In this document: piece after piece, positions 53,094 through 63,579 of the stretch
Layout: every line of letters begins with the position of its first letter
How positions within the stretch are numbered: position 1 is the first letter of the stretch
Origin: Macrothele yani
Lineage: Eukaryota > Arthropoda > Arachnida > Araneae > Macrothelidae
Length of the DNA: 64,000 bases
Direction of reading: 5' to 3'
NCBI GenBank assembly: GCA_039090855.1
Contig: CM077024.1
Span: forward strand, 69,132,594 to 69,196,593
Program-made: the position numbers and the translations under genes
Notes under the pieces: model-generated
Seen by the model: the letters and a program-made list of their open reading frames with translations, nothing else
Database searches by the model: none
What the model was told of the DNA's origin: nothing

Positions 53094-56000
53094 TTGGGGG
53101 AAGTTATGCTCTTACAGCAGGCAGACGCATTCAAGTGCGAATCACTTTGGATAGGTCGCTCGGTTAACAGTACCAATAATGATAGTACCTTGGTGAAGGT
53201 GATCAATTTATCGGACTCAGTGGTTTACCTCAACAAGCATTCTAGGTTGGTTACAGCGGAACCAATTCAGGTAACTTCAGTGTCAACAGTGGACAGTCAA
53301 ATTGATGATTGCTCCACATGGGCGAACGAGTTCGACGTGTCGCATCTACCTCCTGATCAGCAGTCAAAATTGTCCTCATTTTTGCACTCGCATAGGAGGA
53401 CGTTTGCGAAGAATGTAGCAGAGTTAGGTGAATGTGACACCTTGCTACATCAGGTTCATCTGACAGATGAGATCCCTGTGAGACAGAGAGCCTATAGAGT
53501 TCCTTATGCTCTTCGAGACGAACTCAATAGGCAGATCAACGAACTTTTGGAGGCAGGTATTATACAACCTAGTGACAGTCCTTATTCGGCACCTGTTCTC
53601 CTTGTAAAAAAATCGGATGGCAGTTATCGTCTCTGTACTGACTTTAGGAGGCTAAATGCCAAGACAGTACCGGATTCCTTTCCGATTCCAAATTTGGTGG
53701 AGATGGTGGATTCCTTAGCAGGAGCCACCTACTTTAGCTCTCTGGATTTGACCTCAGGGTTTTACCAGATGAAAGTACGCCCTTCGGATGTTTACAAAAC
53801 AGCTTTTGTCACCGATCAGGGTTTGTACGAGTGGCTAAGGGTACCATTTGGGATGCGGAACAGCCCAAACAGCTTCCAGAGGCTGATGGAAATAGTTCTA
53901 TCAGGTCTCAAGCCTCTCCAGGTTGGCATATATATTGACGACATTGTCATTGCCAGCAAAACTTTCGAGGAACACCTTGATAAGCTGGAGATTGTTTTCC
54001 AAAGGTTGAGACAACACAACCTTAAGCTTAAGCCTGACAAGTGCCACTTTTTGAAGTCTTCAATTAGGTACCTGGGATTTGTTGTCAGTCGAAATGGCGT
54101 CGCACCTGATCCCAGAAATTTGGAAGCTGTCAGAAACTTCAAAATTCCAAATTCCGTTAAGCAAGTCCGAGCTTTCCTAGGTCTCACTGGTTTTTATAGG
54201 AGGTTTATCCCTGATTATGTCAAATTGGCTTTGCCCCTGACTAATCTGATCAGGAAGGAAAAGACATTCAAATGGACACCTGAAGCCCAGACCGCTTTTG
54301 AGGGACTACAACAGGCACTCTTAAGTGAGCCCTGCCTGAAATTACCTGATTTGTCAAAGGAATTTGTGGTTGCTTGTGATGCTTCAAAATTTGCTATTGG
54401 GGCCGCATTGCAACAAGAGGAAGGAGGAAAATTGCATCCAGTAGCATATGCTAGCCGAAAGTTAAAAGGAGCGGAACTTAATTATTCTGTGGTGGAGAAG
54501 GAAATGCTCAGTGTAGTGTTTGCAGTAAACTACTGCAAACAATATCTTTATGCTAGACACTTTCTCATCATTACCGACCAAGCCAGTTTGTCATATGCCT
54601 TCAAATTAAGGGACCCCACTTCTAGAATATCTCGCTGGTGCATGTCGTTACAGCAGTTCGATTATACAATTCAACACAGACCAGGGAAATCAAATGTCGT
54701 AGCTGACTATCTGTCTAGGAATGTGCTGACCACCGAAGTGGTGGAGCAGTCGGCAGCAAGACAGGCAGAGGAACGGACAAGAGTGAAGGAATTGCAGAGG
54801 CAGGATAGCAGGTGGAATAAACAGATTGAGTTGCTGGAAGGAAAGGGAGAGCTGGGTAAACTCAAGGTCTCAGATGAGTTTTACCTACAGGGTGGACTCT
54901 TATGGCACTACGTATTGCCCAAGTCAGGAGATACCAGGAATCAACCACGAGAACAGCTGGTCATACCAGAAACAATGGTGGAAGAGATTTTGGATCAGTG
55001 CCACGACTCGGAAACTGTGGCTCATCCAGGGTTCAACAGAACATTGGAGCGGGTACGCTCCCGATTCTACTTCCACAACATGTACTCAGTGGTTAAAGCA
55101 TATGTAGACAGCTGTCACAGCTGTTTAAGTAAAAGAGCTTACAAACCTGGTAGAAAGGCACCTTTGGTAAGGGCAGAGCTTCCTAGTCGCCCCTTCGAGA
55201 AAATTGCTATGGATGTTGTAGGACCTCTGGTCACCACCATGTCAGGAAATAGATTCATTCTAGTTATCACTGACTACTTTACTCGTTGGCCAGAAGCCTA
55301 TGCTTTACCAGACACAAAGAATGAAACGATAGCCCAGGTCCTCATAGAAAAATTCATTGCTTCACATGGTGTGCCAACCAAGTTGTTGACAGACAGGGGC
55401 ACAAACTTTCTGTCGGCAGCCATGATGAAAGTCTATGAGAGGCTGGGTATCAAAAAGTATAATTGTAGCCCATATCATCCCTCTGCTAATGGACAGTGTG
55501 AGAAATTGAATGATAGCTTGATTAAGTCAGTTAGTCACCTGGTCTCGGATAGACAGGATGACTGGGACCATTGCCTTCCCATGGCACTCCTTGCATTCAC
55601 GACAGCGGTGCATACCAGTACTGGGGAAACCCCAGCCTATCTCACATATGGAAGAGACCTGGTGTTGCCATATCATTTGATCGGCAGTCCCCGAGTACGT
55701 ACATATGCTTCTCAGTTGGAATATTGTGACGAGCTCACGGATAGGCTAAACATAGCATTCGAGGCTGTCAAGGCAAACCTGGAAAAGGCTGCAGAAACAC
55801 AGGAGAAACAACGTGCAAAGACTGCCGTTGATAAGCATATCACCCTTAATGACAAGGTGTATTTATATTCTCCTGCAGTGAAGCCAGGACGAAATAAGAA
55901 ACTGAGCAAGCTATGTTCGGGACCCTATTGTGTCACCAAGGTGATACCGCCGGTGAATTACGAGATTACCTTCATCCCTGATCCCAGGAAAAAGGAGTTG

Positions 56001-56447
56001 GTCCATGTGGATAGGCTGACCAAGGTAAGGGACAGGCCTCTATTTCCAAGTGCCATGAATAAGAGCGAGGGTAGTACAAACTCCGAGGAGATGGAAGAAG
56101 TTCAAGAAGACAATTCTACACAAACACGAGTGAAGGAGATTGATAGTAGTGATGTAGGTTTCATTCCGTGGTTTCCGTTTCCTGGGAGGAGAGCAAGTTA
56201 TGGGAGATTGCCTAGGCCAGCAAACACTCCTGCAGTGGTGAGTGAACAGGCTAGTATTCAGACTCCAGCCGGCACTCCTGAGGTAGTTAATGAACAGGCG
56301 AATATACAAACTCCAGCAAGTACTCCGGTAGTGGAGCAAGCTGGTCCTTCAAGGCCGAGAGCCAGTCGCATACCCACAAGTACTGTGTTGACACCTAGGT
56401 ATTGTTTGCGTCCTAGAGATGGTCGTGGATTCATAGCTCGGAAGTAA
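53094..56447 (+). CDS. pol: pol: reverse transcriptase, RNase H, integrase
   Basis: The frame is open from 52965 (after a TGA at 52962-52964). 53094 is only the first TTG, so the true entry is probably a second -1 shift from the protease frame. RT: YRLCTDFRRLNAKT, FSSLDLTSGFYQMKV, GIYIDDIVIASK (catalytic Asp pair at about residues 282-283). RNase H: FVVACDASKFAIGAALQQ and later TDQASL. Integrase: zinc-binding HPGFNRTLERVRSRF...CHSC, core Asp707 (AMDVVGP), Asp767 (LTDRGTN) and Glu803 (NGQCEKLN), spaced DD35E, then a GPY-like module (LCSGPYCVTKV). The C-terminal tail is Pro/Thr-rich with no chromodomain. No internal stop; catalytic residues are intact. Confidence 0.95.
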   Translation: MGEVMLLQQADAFKCESLWIGRSVNSTNNDSTLVKVINLSDSVVYLNKHSRLVTAEPIQVTSVSTVDSQIDDCSTWANEFDVSHLPPDQQSKLSSFLHSHRRTFAKNVAELGECDTLLHQVHLTDEIPVRQRAYRVPYALRDELNRQINELLEAGIIQPSDSPYSAPVLLVKKSDGSYRLCTDFRRLNAKTVPDSFPIPNLVEMVDSLAGATYFSSLDLTSGFYQMKVRPSDVYKTAFVTDQGLYEWLRVPFGMRNSPNSFQRLMEIVLSGLKPLQVGIYIDDIVIASKTFEEHLDKLEIVFQRLRQHNLKLKPDKCHFLKSSIRYLGFVVSRNGVAPDPRNLEAVRNFKIPNSVKQVRAFLGLTGFYRRFIPDYVKLALPLTNLIRKEKTFKWTPEAQTAFEGLQQALLSEPCLKLPDLSKEFVVACDASKFAIGAALQQEEGGKLHPVAYASRKLKGAELNYSVVEKEMLSVVFAVNYCKQYLYARHFLIITDQASLSYAFKLRDPTSRISRWCMSLQQFDYTIQHRPGKSNVVADYLSRNVLTTEVVEQSAARQAEERTRVKELQRQDSRWNKQIELLEGKGELGKLKVSDEFYLQGGLLWHYVLPKSGDTRNQPREQLVIPETMVEEILDQCHDSETVAHPGFNRTLERVRSRFYFHNMYSVVKAYVDSCHSCLSKRAYKPGRKAPLVRAELPSRPFEKIAMDVVGPLVTTMSGNRFILVITDYFTRWPEAYALPDTKNETIAQVLIEKFIASHGVPTKLLTDRGTNFLSAAMMKVYERLGIKKYNCSPYHPSANGQCEKLNDSLIKSVSHLVSDRQDDWDHCLPMALLAFTTAVHTSTGETPAYLTYGRDLVLPYHLIGSPRVRTYASQLEYCDELTDRLNIAFEAVKANLEKAAETQEKQRAKTAVDKHITLNDKVYLYSPAVKPGRNKKLSKLCSGPYCVTKVIPPVNYEITFIPDPRKKELVHVDRLTKVRDRPLFPSAMNKSEGSTNSEEMEEVQEDNSTQTRVKEIDSSDVGFIPWFPFPGRRASYGRLPRPANTPAVVSEQASIQTPAGTPEVVNEQANIQTPASTPVVEQAGPSRPRASRIPTSTVLTPRYCLRPRDGRGFIARK

Positions 56448-56892
56448 ATAGTGCACTCCAATTCAGTTGCAACGTTGCGTGTAAATAGTCGTGTGATATT
56501 AGTAATTGTTACCTTAAGTGTAGTGTAGGAAGCAATTATGTTTTCTGTAGTATTGATAAATCAAGTGAAGCATATTTTGAATCTGTGGTCTCGTATAGTG
56601 TTGTGGTTGTTTGGTGAGAATTTTCCTGTCGATTCCAATTTCCACTGCCAAGCCAACCATTCACTTTTGTTTATTTTCTTTGATTAAGGGTTAATACTTA
56701 CCAGTGATAAGTAGAGTTTGGTTGTGTCCAGGAGCACCTTGCAGCTCCTGGAATTCCAGGAAATTGTAGAGTATTTATGTAAGATATTGGTTTATCTGTT
56801 CCTTGCTCAGGACATGGTACATTTCCATGTGGCTTTGGTATGTTTCTCGAAGTTTTTCTTGGTTTTTTTTTGTTGTTGTTGTTGTCTCCCAT

Positions 56893-56906
56893 GGGGAGGA
56901 ATGCAG
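56893..56906 (+). other. Polypurine tract of gypsy element
   Basis: GGGGAGGAATGCAG lies directly before the 3' LTR start at 56907, the site where plus-strand DNA synthesis is primed. Confidence 0.65.
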
Positions 56907-58547
56907 TGATATGTTGCTGAAAATCTGTGTACACCTGATCAATGTTTTCAGATTTTCATCAACATTATCCACGTTCTTCTTGAAAGAAAAATAAATAAAT
57001 CGAAGGGATAATAGTGGTCAGTTCAGGAAAGGGTGACGATTCTTCCCTGGAGTGATTTGCTGTTAAACATTTCGTAAATTTAGATTTCACCTCCCCTGGG
57101 TTCGATTTTTGGGATCCAGAGAGAAAGTCAAGAAAAAGTTACAGAAAATTCTATTTTCTCATCGTTGTTTTTTTTTCTCCTCTTCTCTGCTTAATGTACA
57201 AAATGAGTGTTTTTACTTTGTTAAGGGATAGGAGAGTAGCAAAGGGCTACCCTCCCTCCAATTCAGTATTTATCATCGCTCTGGGGCTAGCCTATGGATT
57301 TTTGGTTAAGTTCCAAGGTTAAGCATATAAATTGCGTAATAAAGAGTAAGTGATTGCTTTCAAAATTACTCAGCCCAGCAGGAGGGAAATAACAGTGCAC
57401 ATCAGAAAAAAAAAAGGAAGGGATGTAATATTCTGAGTGAAGAGTGGTGTAAATATTTTTTTCTCTTTCTTTTACCTTTGTTGTGTGAACAAAAATGTAG
57501 CATTTGTATTATTCATTATCTAATCTATGAGTAGGACAATTCAGAAGTTAGTAGGATGTATTATAATTTTAACTTTGAAATTATGAAGTTGGTGAGGTAA
57601 GGCTGGTATGGACTTGATAAGTGGGCCTTAAAACTTAAAAACAAGAATAAATGTAATCCAAATCAAGAAGAAAAAAAAAGGGGAAAAGAATAATCTTTTG
57701 CCGGGGCAAGTAATTTCATAAGTGATATTTTTTTTGTTGAGTATTAAAAAAGGAATGCAAGAAAAAGAAAGCTGGTCTATGCTCAAAATAGTTAGTGAAA
57801 AAAAAATGTAGTTCTTTTTATGGTATATGATGTATGTATTTATATTTTCTGTAAGTCAAATGCAGTTCCTTTCCTCGTCCAACGGTCACTTTTTTTTCCC
57901 CAAGCTCATTCCAAGAAATGGGGAGTGCTGTTTGAAATTGTTAGGAGATCGCCCACCCGAAAGTGAGCCGTTATTTACACAAAAAGACATTTTTTTCCCT
58001 CTCTACAACGCTGTGGTGAAATTCTCAGAACAGAAACACCACCCCGAGAAATTTCCCAGCTGGGATCACGTGGGCTGGCAAAGAGGGCTTAATCCTGAAG
58101 AGTTATAGTACGAGCTGTCAAGCTCTAAGCGGCATGAAAACAGGCGTGCATAAAAATTTATGTGTTTCCCGCCAAGAAGGCAAGAAGGGTCATATCAGAT
58201 TACACATGTGCCTGGTCGCTGAGAGTTCCTGCGCTTTTGCTTTTTTCCCCCACCCTACCTTCCTCTGGTTGTAAGAGGAATGTCACGTGGGCAAGCACGA
58301 AACCATTGCGTGGTTTTGACCGGCTGACCAATGGGAGCAAAGCGTCCCTCGTGGATGGCGCTGATTGGCTCTCTGTGTTTTTCTGCGAGGGAGCGTCGTT
58401 TTGAGTCTGGAGAAGAAATCTCTCGAAAGAGGAGTTGGAAGTGAAAGGAAGAGAAAAAGAATGCAGGGCAATTGGAAGATAGTCCTCGACATAGGTGGTT
58501 ATTCACCACCAGCCAGGTAAAAAGATACAAGACCTCATCCCTGTTAA

Positions 58548-58579
<32 letters not shown>

Positions 58580-60215
58580 TTTTTTTAGCAAACAGCGGCT
58601 CTAAAACCGACTCCAGAGTATGAAGGGGCCCGGGTCGAGGTGTGCCACCACCACCAGGCAGTTAGGCCTAAAGAAAGAAGGTAGCCTATTTGCCGGGCCG
58701 TGAAGAGGTCAACCGACGCTTGCATCTCAACCCCAGGCGAGACTTGGCATTCGATACCTGCAAAGTCCACGAACTCACTCCCATCTATGCAATCCATGAT
58801 GGTCAATGACGGCTCTGGGAAGAAAGCATCCTAACGTACCAGGTGCACTTCGTCAGTGAGCGTGGTCAAAGCTTCCAACCTCCAGCAGATGTCAGCCTAA
58901 GACGTGATGTTCCGACCTATTTGTGAATTTCAACACCGATTCCCCCTCATCAAGGGGTAAGTTGTATACACTAATTCTATTTTTGGCCCTTTCGTAGAGC
59001 CGAAGTCGGCACTACAGTAATCAGATTACCAGTATGCTCTAAAGAAAAAAAGGGTACTTTCCGTCTGCATGTCGGAGGTTATCCAGTTAAGATTCATCAG
59101 GAGAGAAAGAGGGAACTGTACGTGACATTACTCTCGCAAATGTAGTAAACATATAAAAAAAAAGGAAAAGGTTAAACTCACAAATATGATTGTAAATCGT
59201 GATAGTTGACTCGCCTCTTCAAGGCGAGAATTTTCATGTTAAAATGTTAACACTTCAGTTCACCTGTGCATACCTGCCTTAAGAAATTTATTTTGAGTTT
59301 TGTTAATAGAGAGAAAGATATAAGTAATCTTAATCTACACACATATATATATACCTATATAAATATACACTAATAAATATTGGATCCAGAGTTTTGATAT
59401 TTGTACAGAGAAGATACAATTTGTTTGGATAACATGTAAGCAAGCCACAAATGTAAATTAACGTTCACGCTGTGTTAATAAGTGACATTATTCACGTGGA
59501 CTCTGCCATGATTATATAAGATCGATCATTTGAATTACTGACTTCACAAATGAGTGGACCAGTGAAGCCTTAGCGAAGTGCTAAATTGTAAATGTATTAA
59601 ATCTCTCATAGCAATATTAATATCTTTCCTATTTGTGCATGTTGTTATTGTTGTAAAAATAAATACAGGCATTAGCCTTTCAAAAACCAAATTTTGGTAA
59701 AAGTTGGCATTCGATTTTTAGGTGTGTCTCATAGTTTCTGAGCCATCGCATTCATCAACCAACGCTTTGACGTTGGCCTAGGACAAGAATCTGGGTTGTG
59801 ACACAATATATACCAATGCCTATTTAGTAAAATGAAGTGATGATTACACGACCATTTCTTTTTGATGCTTACATACACGAGTTCCAAAATTACTGATTTT
59901 TCCAGAGTTGACACATTTATACACGTGTAACATGAATACAGTGTGATGTCATAACATATAGAAATAGTACAGGTGGTGAAAACAAAATTGTATCTGTGTA
60001 CACACAAGCTCACCTACAAGTGAAAACCTCATACACAATTGTCAATTCAAAGTAACAAGAATACAGCCACCATAAAAACACTTTGGGTTCCGAAATGCCT
60101 CTACCCATCTCCCGAAGTGAAATTTTAGTCTAAATTCAAAATTTTCCTTCAGGTTTACTTTTGGCTAGCTATTATAATCACCTTACATAACGTGGCTGAG
60201 ATTTCCGCCACAACA
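56907..60215 (+). repeat. 3' LTR of gypsy element
   Basis: 3,309 bp, nearly identical to the 5' LTR. By-eye differences include A/G at 47172 versus 57552, C/T at 48447 versus 58827, and several homopolymer lengths. CAGCCAGGTAAAAAG here (58512-58526) reads as a splice-donor-like site, while the 5' LTR lacks the T. Confidence 0.95.
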
Positions 60216-60680
60216 ATACTCTCTAGAGGTAAATTTCTTCCTCAAGAAGAATTAGGAATTAAATGTTCAACATCTTTCATATGAAACGCTCTCTGACACA
60301 AAAATAGTTTTTGAAGTCGGACTGTACGAAGCACAGATATCAAGAAAGATAATATATACGTTTAAGTCCTCTTGAGAAAACAAAATATGTACTATTGAGC
60401 AGGAAATATGAGCAAATTCTTTATCGGAGCGCAGATACTGCTACAATGCATTGGAAACAGAAATATGAACTTTCATCGCCTGGTGACCAAATTGTAAGTT
60501 TTGAAAAAATTAGTAACAGCATAAAAATTGTTGCTAAGAACAATTTTTCAGTAGCGACATTTTAGAAATATAAATGCCCGGGAAAATGCTATATACACAC
60601 GTTTATGCTCCCTAGCAGAAAAACCGTGCATCATGTGAGAGAAAAACTAGGCAAATTTATCTTCGGAAATAGTAACACTA
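60216..60680. repeat. Decayed CTCF-like-motif array, copy 3, right part
   Basis: It continues 45815-46521 after the gypsy element. The pre-insertion site reads CTTTATACTCTCTAGAGG, which aligns with CTTTACGCCCCCTAGCGG of the other arrays, so the retrotransposon landed inside one of the motifs. Further worn motifs are at about 60478 (CGCCTGGTGACCAAA) and 60608 (GCTCCCTAGCAG). Confidence 0.6.
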
Positions 60681-60682
60681 TA

Positions 60683-60894
60683 CTAGTGATCCGATTTATT
60701 GGCGTAGGAAATATACACATAAGCGTTTCCAAGCTTTCGCACATCAACCAGGTGGCTTTTTCAAGGACGTTAGACAGAAACTGAAGATATTATGAAGATA
60801 TAGGCAGTTTCTGCCTAAATTCCTTGAAAAGCCATCTGGTTGATGTGCGAAAGCTTACGTGCACATTTCCTACTCCAATAAACTGGATCACTAG
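60683..60894. mobile_element. Fold-back MITE, 212 bp
   Basis: Arms of about 95 bp (60683-60783 and 60805-60894) are inverted copies starting CTAGTGATCC, with a loop of about 21 nt. TA lies on both sides (60681-60682 and 60895-60896), which suggests a Tc1/mariner-type MITE. No coding capacity. Its transcript would form a long hairpin. Confidence 0.75.
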
Positions 60895-61422
60895 TAGGAA
60901 GCATATGAGGGATCTCAGGGGAATAGTAGAATAGTAGCTATATACTATACGCCCTACTGTTTCACACGTTATATACGTTCTATGCGTTGTGTGCATATTT
61001 GCAGCAAAATCATCTTGGCATTTATATACCATATATGACTAGGAATATTACTACAAGTTTCAATTATTATATCATCAAGGACTCACCTTGTATCGGTATT
61101 CCAAATTAGTAAGCTTCATCCTGTATCTTGAACTAAAATGTGTATCTAGCGTGTTACCACATAGAATCATCGTATTGCAAATAGGCCCAATTGAAATTTG
61201 CGACCAGGGTTTAAACTCAAATAAAACACGACTATGGATATCATACAAAGAGAGTGTGAAAGAATTATATACAATGCAATTAAAAACCTTTACCATCAAT
61301 AGGTGTCGTCAATCTTTAAAAGAAGGAATGGACATAATCAATGACAAACCAAACAGACCTTAAATAAAATTTCGTCAATTATTAAACAATGCCAGACAAT
61401 CTCTGCAACACGCACACGACTC

Positions 61423-61485
61423 AGCATAAACCACCGGACATGTTTCGGCACGACTGACTTTCGGTCATTATCAACGGTATGCATC
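61423..61485 (-). ncRNA. Hammerhead-like motif, PLE 2 left arm (degraded core)
   Basis: Minus strand: stem I GCATACCG, core TTGATAA (consensus CTGANGA, two changes), hairpin TGAC-CGAAA-GTCA, eight extra bases, then GAAAC-AU-GUC with the minimal stem III and cleavage triplet GUC, and the stem I partner CGGT...ATGC. The extra bases and core changes suggest that it is inactive. Confidence 0.45.
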
Positions 61486-61590
61486 CTGGATCAATGTTCA
61501 AAGTTGTTATATATCTAGGTCACCTCGGCATCACCTCCGCTACAGTTGCTCCACGTCGACTTATTCCGTCATCGTTGCATGTACGTGTAT

Positions 61591-63110
61591 TCACGTGTGA
61601 GTCACATCCACGCCATCTATTGGGTTAATTCCGGAATTGCTGTCGCTGTTCTTATTTCGTAAGTATATGTTATTTCTTTTATTTTCCTTTTTGTTGTTAT
61701 ATTTCGTATTATTTTCTTGTTGTATTAGATATTTCCACGGATATGGGATATCTTTCGGAGTAGACGTATTGCAATTGGAGCTTTGGGTTTCCTCAATTGT
61801 TATAGCTTCAGACCACAAAATTTGATTATGTTTATTGTGGGAAGTTAAGATTTTACTATTTTCCCAATCGGGTATTAACTCATTTATCATACAATGTTGT
61901 ATAAGTGATGTTTTTTCTTCCTTTTTAATCCAATTACTACAGTGCTCACTCAACCTCGTTTTAAACCTTCTTTTAGTACTACCAATATAATATTTGTCTT
62001 GCTTATATTCCTTTGGATCTATTGTAGGAATCATGTACACACCTGCCTTATTTAGTGGATTTTTATTGTAACCACTATTTGTCAGTAATTTAGAATTATC
62101 AGTAACTATTTCAGCAATTTCAATATTGTAATCCTGGCATTCTTTTCTTATAATATTGCTTAGTGGAAGTAAATACGGGATACTTCCGTAAAATAACGAA
62201 TTTCATTTTGTTAATCCATTGTTGTGCTTCGGTATACCAGCTCTTCTTATTTTGTGATATAATGAATCTATCAAGCCAACAGGATATCCAAAACGTTTAG
62301 CAGTGTCTTTAATCCATTTTATTTCCTCTATAAGTGCAATTTTAGTTGATGAATGTGTTATAGCTCTATTTATGAATGATCTTAACGCTGAAATTTTATA
62401 TCTCCATGGGTGACAGGATTCTTTGGGAATTATAGCAGGAATGTAAGTAGGTTTTCGATATACACTGAATTCAATTTTATTTTGAAGCTTAAATAAAGAA
62501 ATGTCAAGAAAGTTAAGTTTGTTGTCAATTTCTTTTTCATACGTTACTTGAATAGTTGTGTACATACTATTGAAGCTGTTTGTGAAGATCTCCATATCAT
62601 TTTCCGAGTGCGGCCAGAAGATCAATACATCATCAACATATCGTAAATATAGTATAGGTAAGTTACTACTAGATCTGTTGTTGAATATTTTATTTTCTAT
62701 GTCTCGCATAATAACCTCGGCACGCAAACCAGATATTGGTGATCCCATTGGTGTGCCATATAATTGTTTATAAATTGTATCATTGTAAGTGAAGTAATTA
62801 TTTTCAGTTATGAGCTTGAGTGCACATACAATGCTTTCAATTTTCGAAAATTCGATCTTTTCTTCTACTAATCTTTCTTCAATTAGTTTAATAGCATCCG
62901 TTGTGGGAGTGTTTGGGTACAATGAGATGACATCCATACTATACATCAAGTATTCGGCACCGTCAATAGCTTTGATCTTGTCGATTACTTCGGTTGAATT
63001 CTTCACTGTATATTTATGATTGCAATAATATACTTTCAAGTGGTTATAAAGACCTTTTTCTAATCTGATTGTTGGGGCTTTATTTTTGTTAACAATGGGT
63101 CTAATTGGCC
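61591..63110 (-). pseudogene. PLE reverse transcriptase with GIY-YIG endonuclease, one stop (PLE 2)
   Basis: One continuous minus-strand frame interrupted only by TGA at 62203-62205. It starts within the RT fingers: GLYNHLKVYY after the junction (63101-63110), with no ATG. Then come YSMDVISLYPNTPTTDAI (motif A Asp), YGTPMGSPISG (motif B), LYLRYVDDVLIFW (motif C, catalytic Asp pair, about 62625) and LNFLDISLFKLQNK (thumb). After the stop: KAGVYMIPTID (about 62050) and DKYYIGSTKRRFKTRLSEH (GIY-YIG endonuclease), then ILWSEAITIEETQ with the conserved Glu. Ends at 61591-61593. PLE RT is the closest known relative of telomerase. Missing the N-terminal part, so inactive. Confidence 0.9.
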
Positions 63111-63520
63111 TATCACACTTGTGGGATAGGCCAATTAGATAGTAAAATCTTAACTTCCCACAATAAACATAATCAAATTTTGTGGTCTGAAGCTACTGTA
63201 TAACAACTGAGAAAACCCAAAGCTCCAATTGCAATACGTCTACTCCGAAAGATATCCCATATCCGTGGAAATATCTAATACAACAAGAAAATGATATGAA
63301 ATGTAACACCAAAAAGGAAAATAAAAGAAATAACATATACTTACGAAATAAGAACAGCGACAGCTATTCCGGAATTAACCCAATAGATGGCGTGGATGTG
63401 ACTCACACGTGAATACACGTATATGTAACGATGACGGAAGAATTCGACGTGGAACAACTGTAGCGGAGGTGATGCCGAGGTGACCTAGATATATAACAAC
63501 TTTGAACATTGATCCAGGAT

Positions 63521-63579
63521 GCATACCGTTGATAATGACCGAAAGTCAGTCGTGCCGAAACATGTCCGGTGGTTTATGC
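63521..63579 (+). ncRNA. Hammerhead-like motif, PLE 2 right arm (degraded core)
   Basis: Inverted copy of 61423-61485, with the same changes to the core (TTGATAA at about 63529-63535) and the same GAAAC-AU-GUC ending (63557-63566). Sharing the defects with the left arm shows that they predate the inverted duplication. Confidence 0.45.

Larger units (their letters stand above)
46526..60215 (+). mobile_element. Ty3/gypsy LTR retrotransposon with 3.3-kb LTRs
   Basis: 13,690 bp. Two direct LTRs (46526-49829 and 56907-60215) begin TGATATGTTG and end CCACAACA. The target duplication ATAC is perfect (46522-46525 and 60216-60219). Internal order: primer binding site, 1.2-kb leader, gag, protease, RT-RNase H-integrase, polypurine tract. 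The protease-RT-RNase H-integrase order defines Ty3/gypsy. No env and no chromodomain seen. The LTRs differ by only a handful of substitutions and homopolymer length changes by eye, so insertion is recent. The LTRs are far longer than the usual 0.2-1.5 kb. Confidence 0.95.

Noticed and set aside
56040..56450. Possible env gene at the 3' end of the gypsy element
   Set aside because: After integrase there is only a Pro/Thr-rich tail, then about 460 bp of non-coding sequence before the polypurine tract. No further frame of useful length or membrane protein is present.
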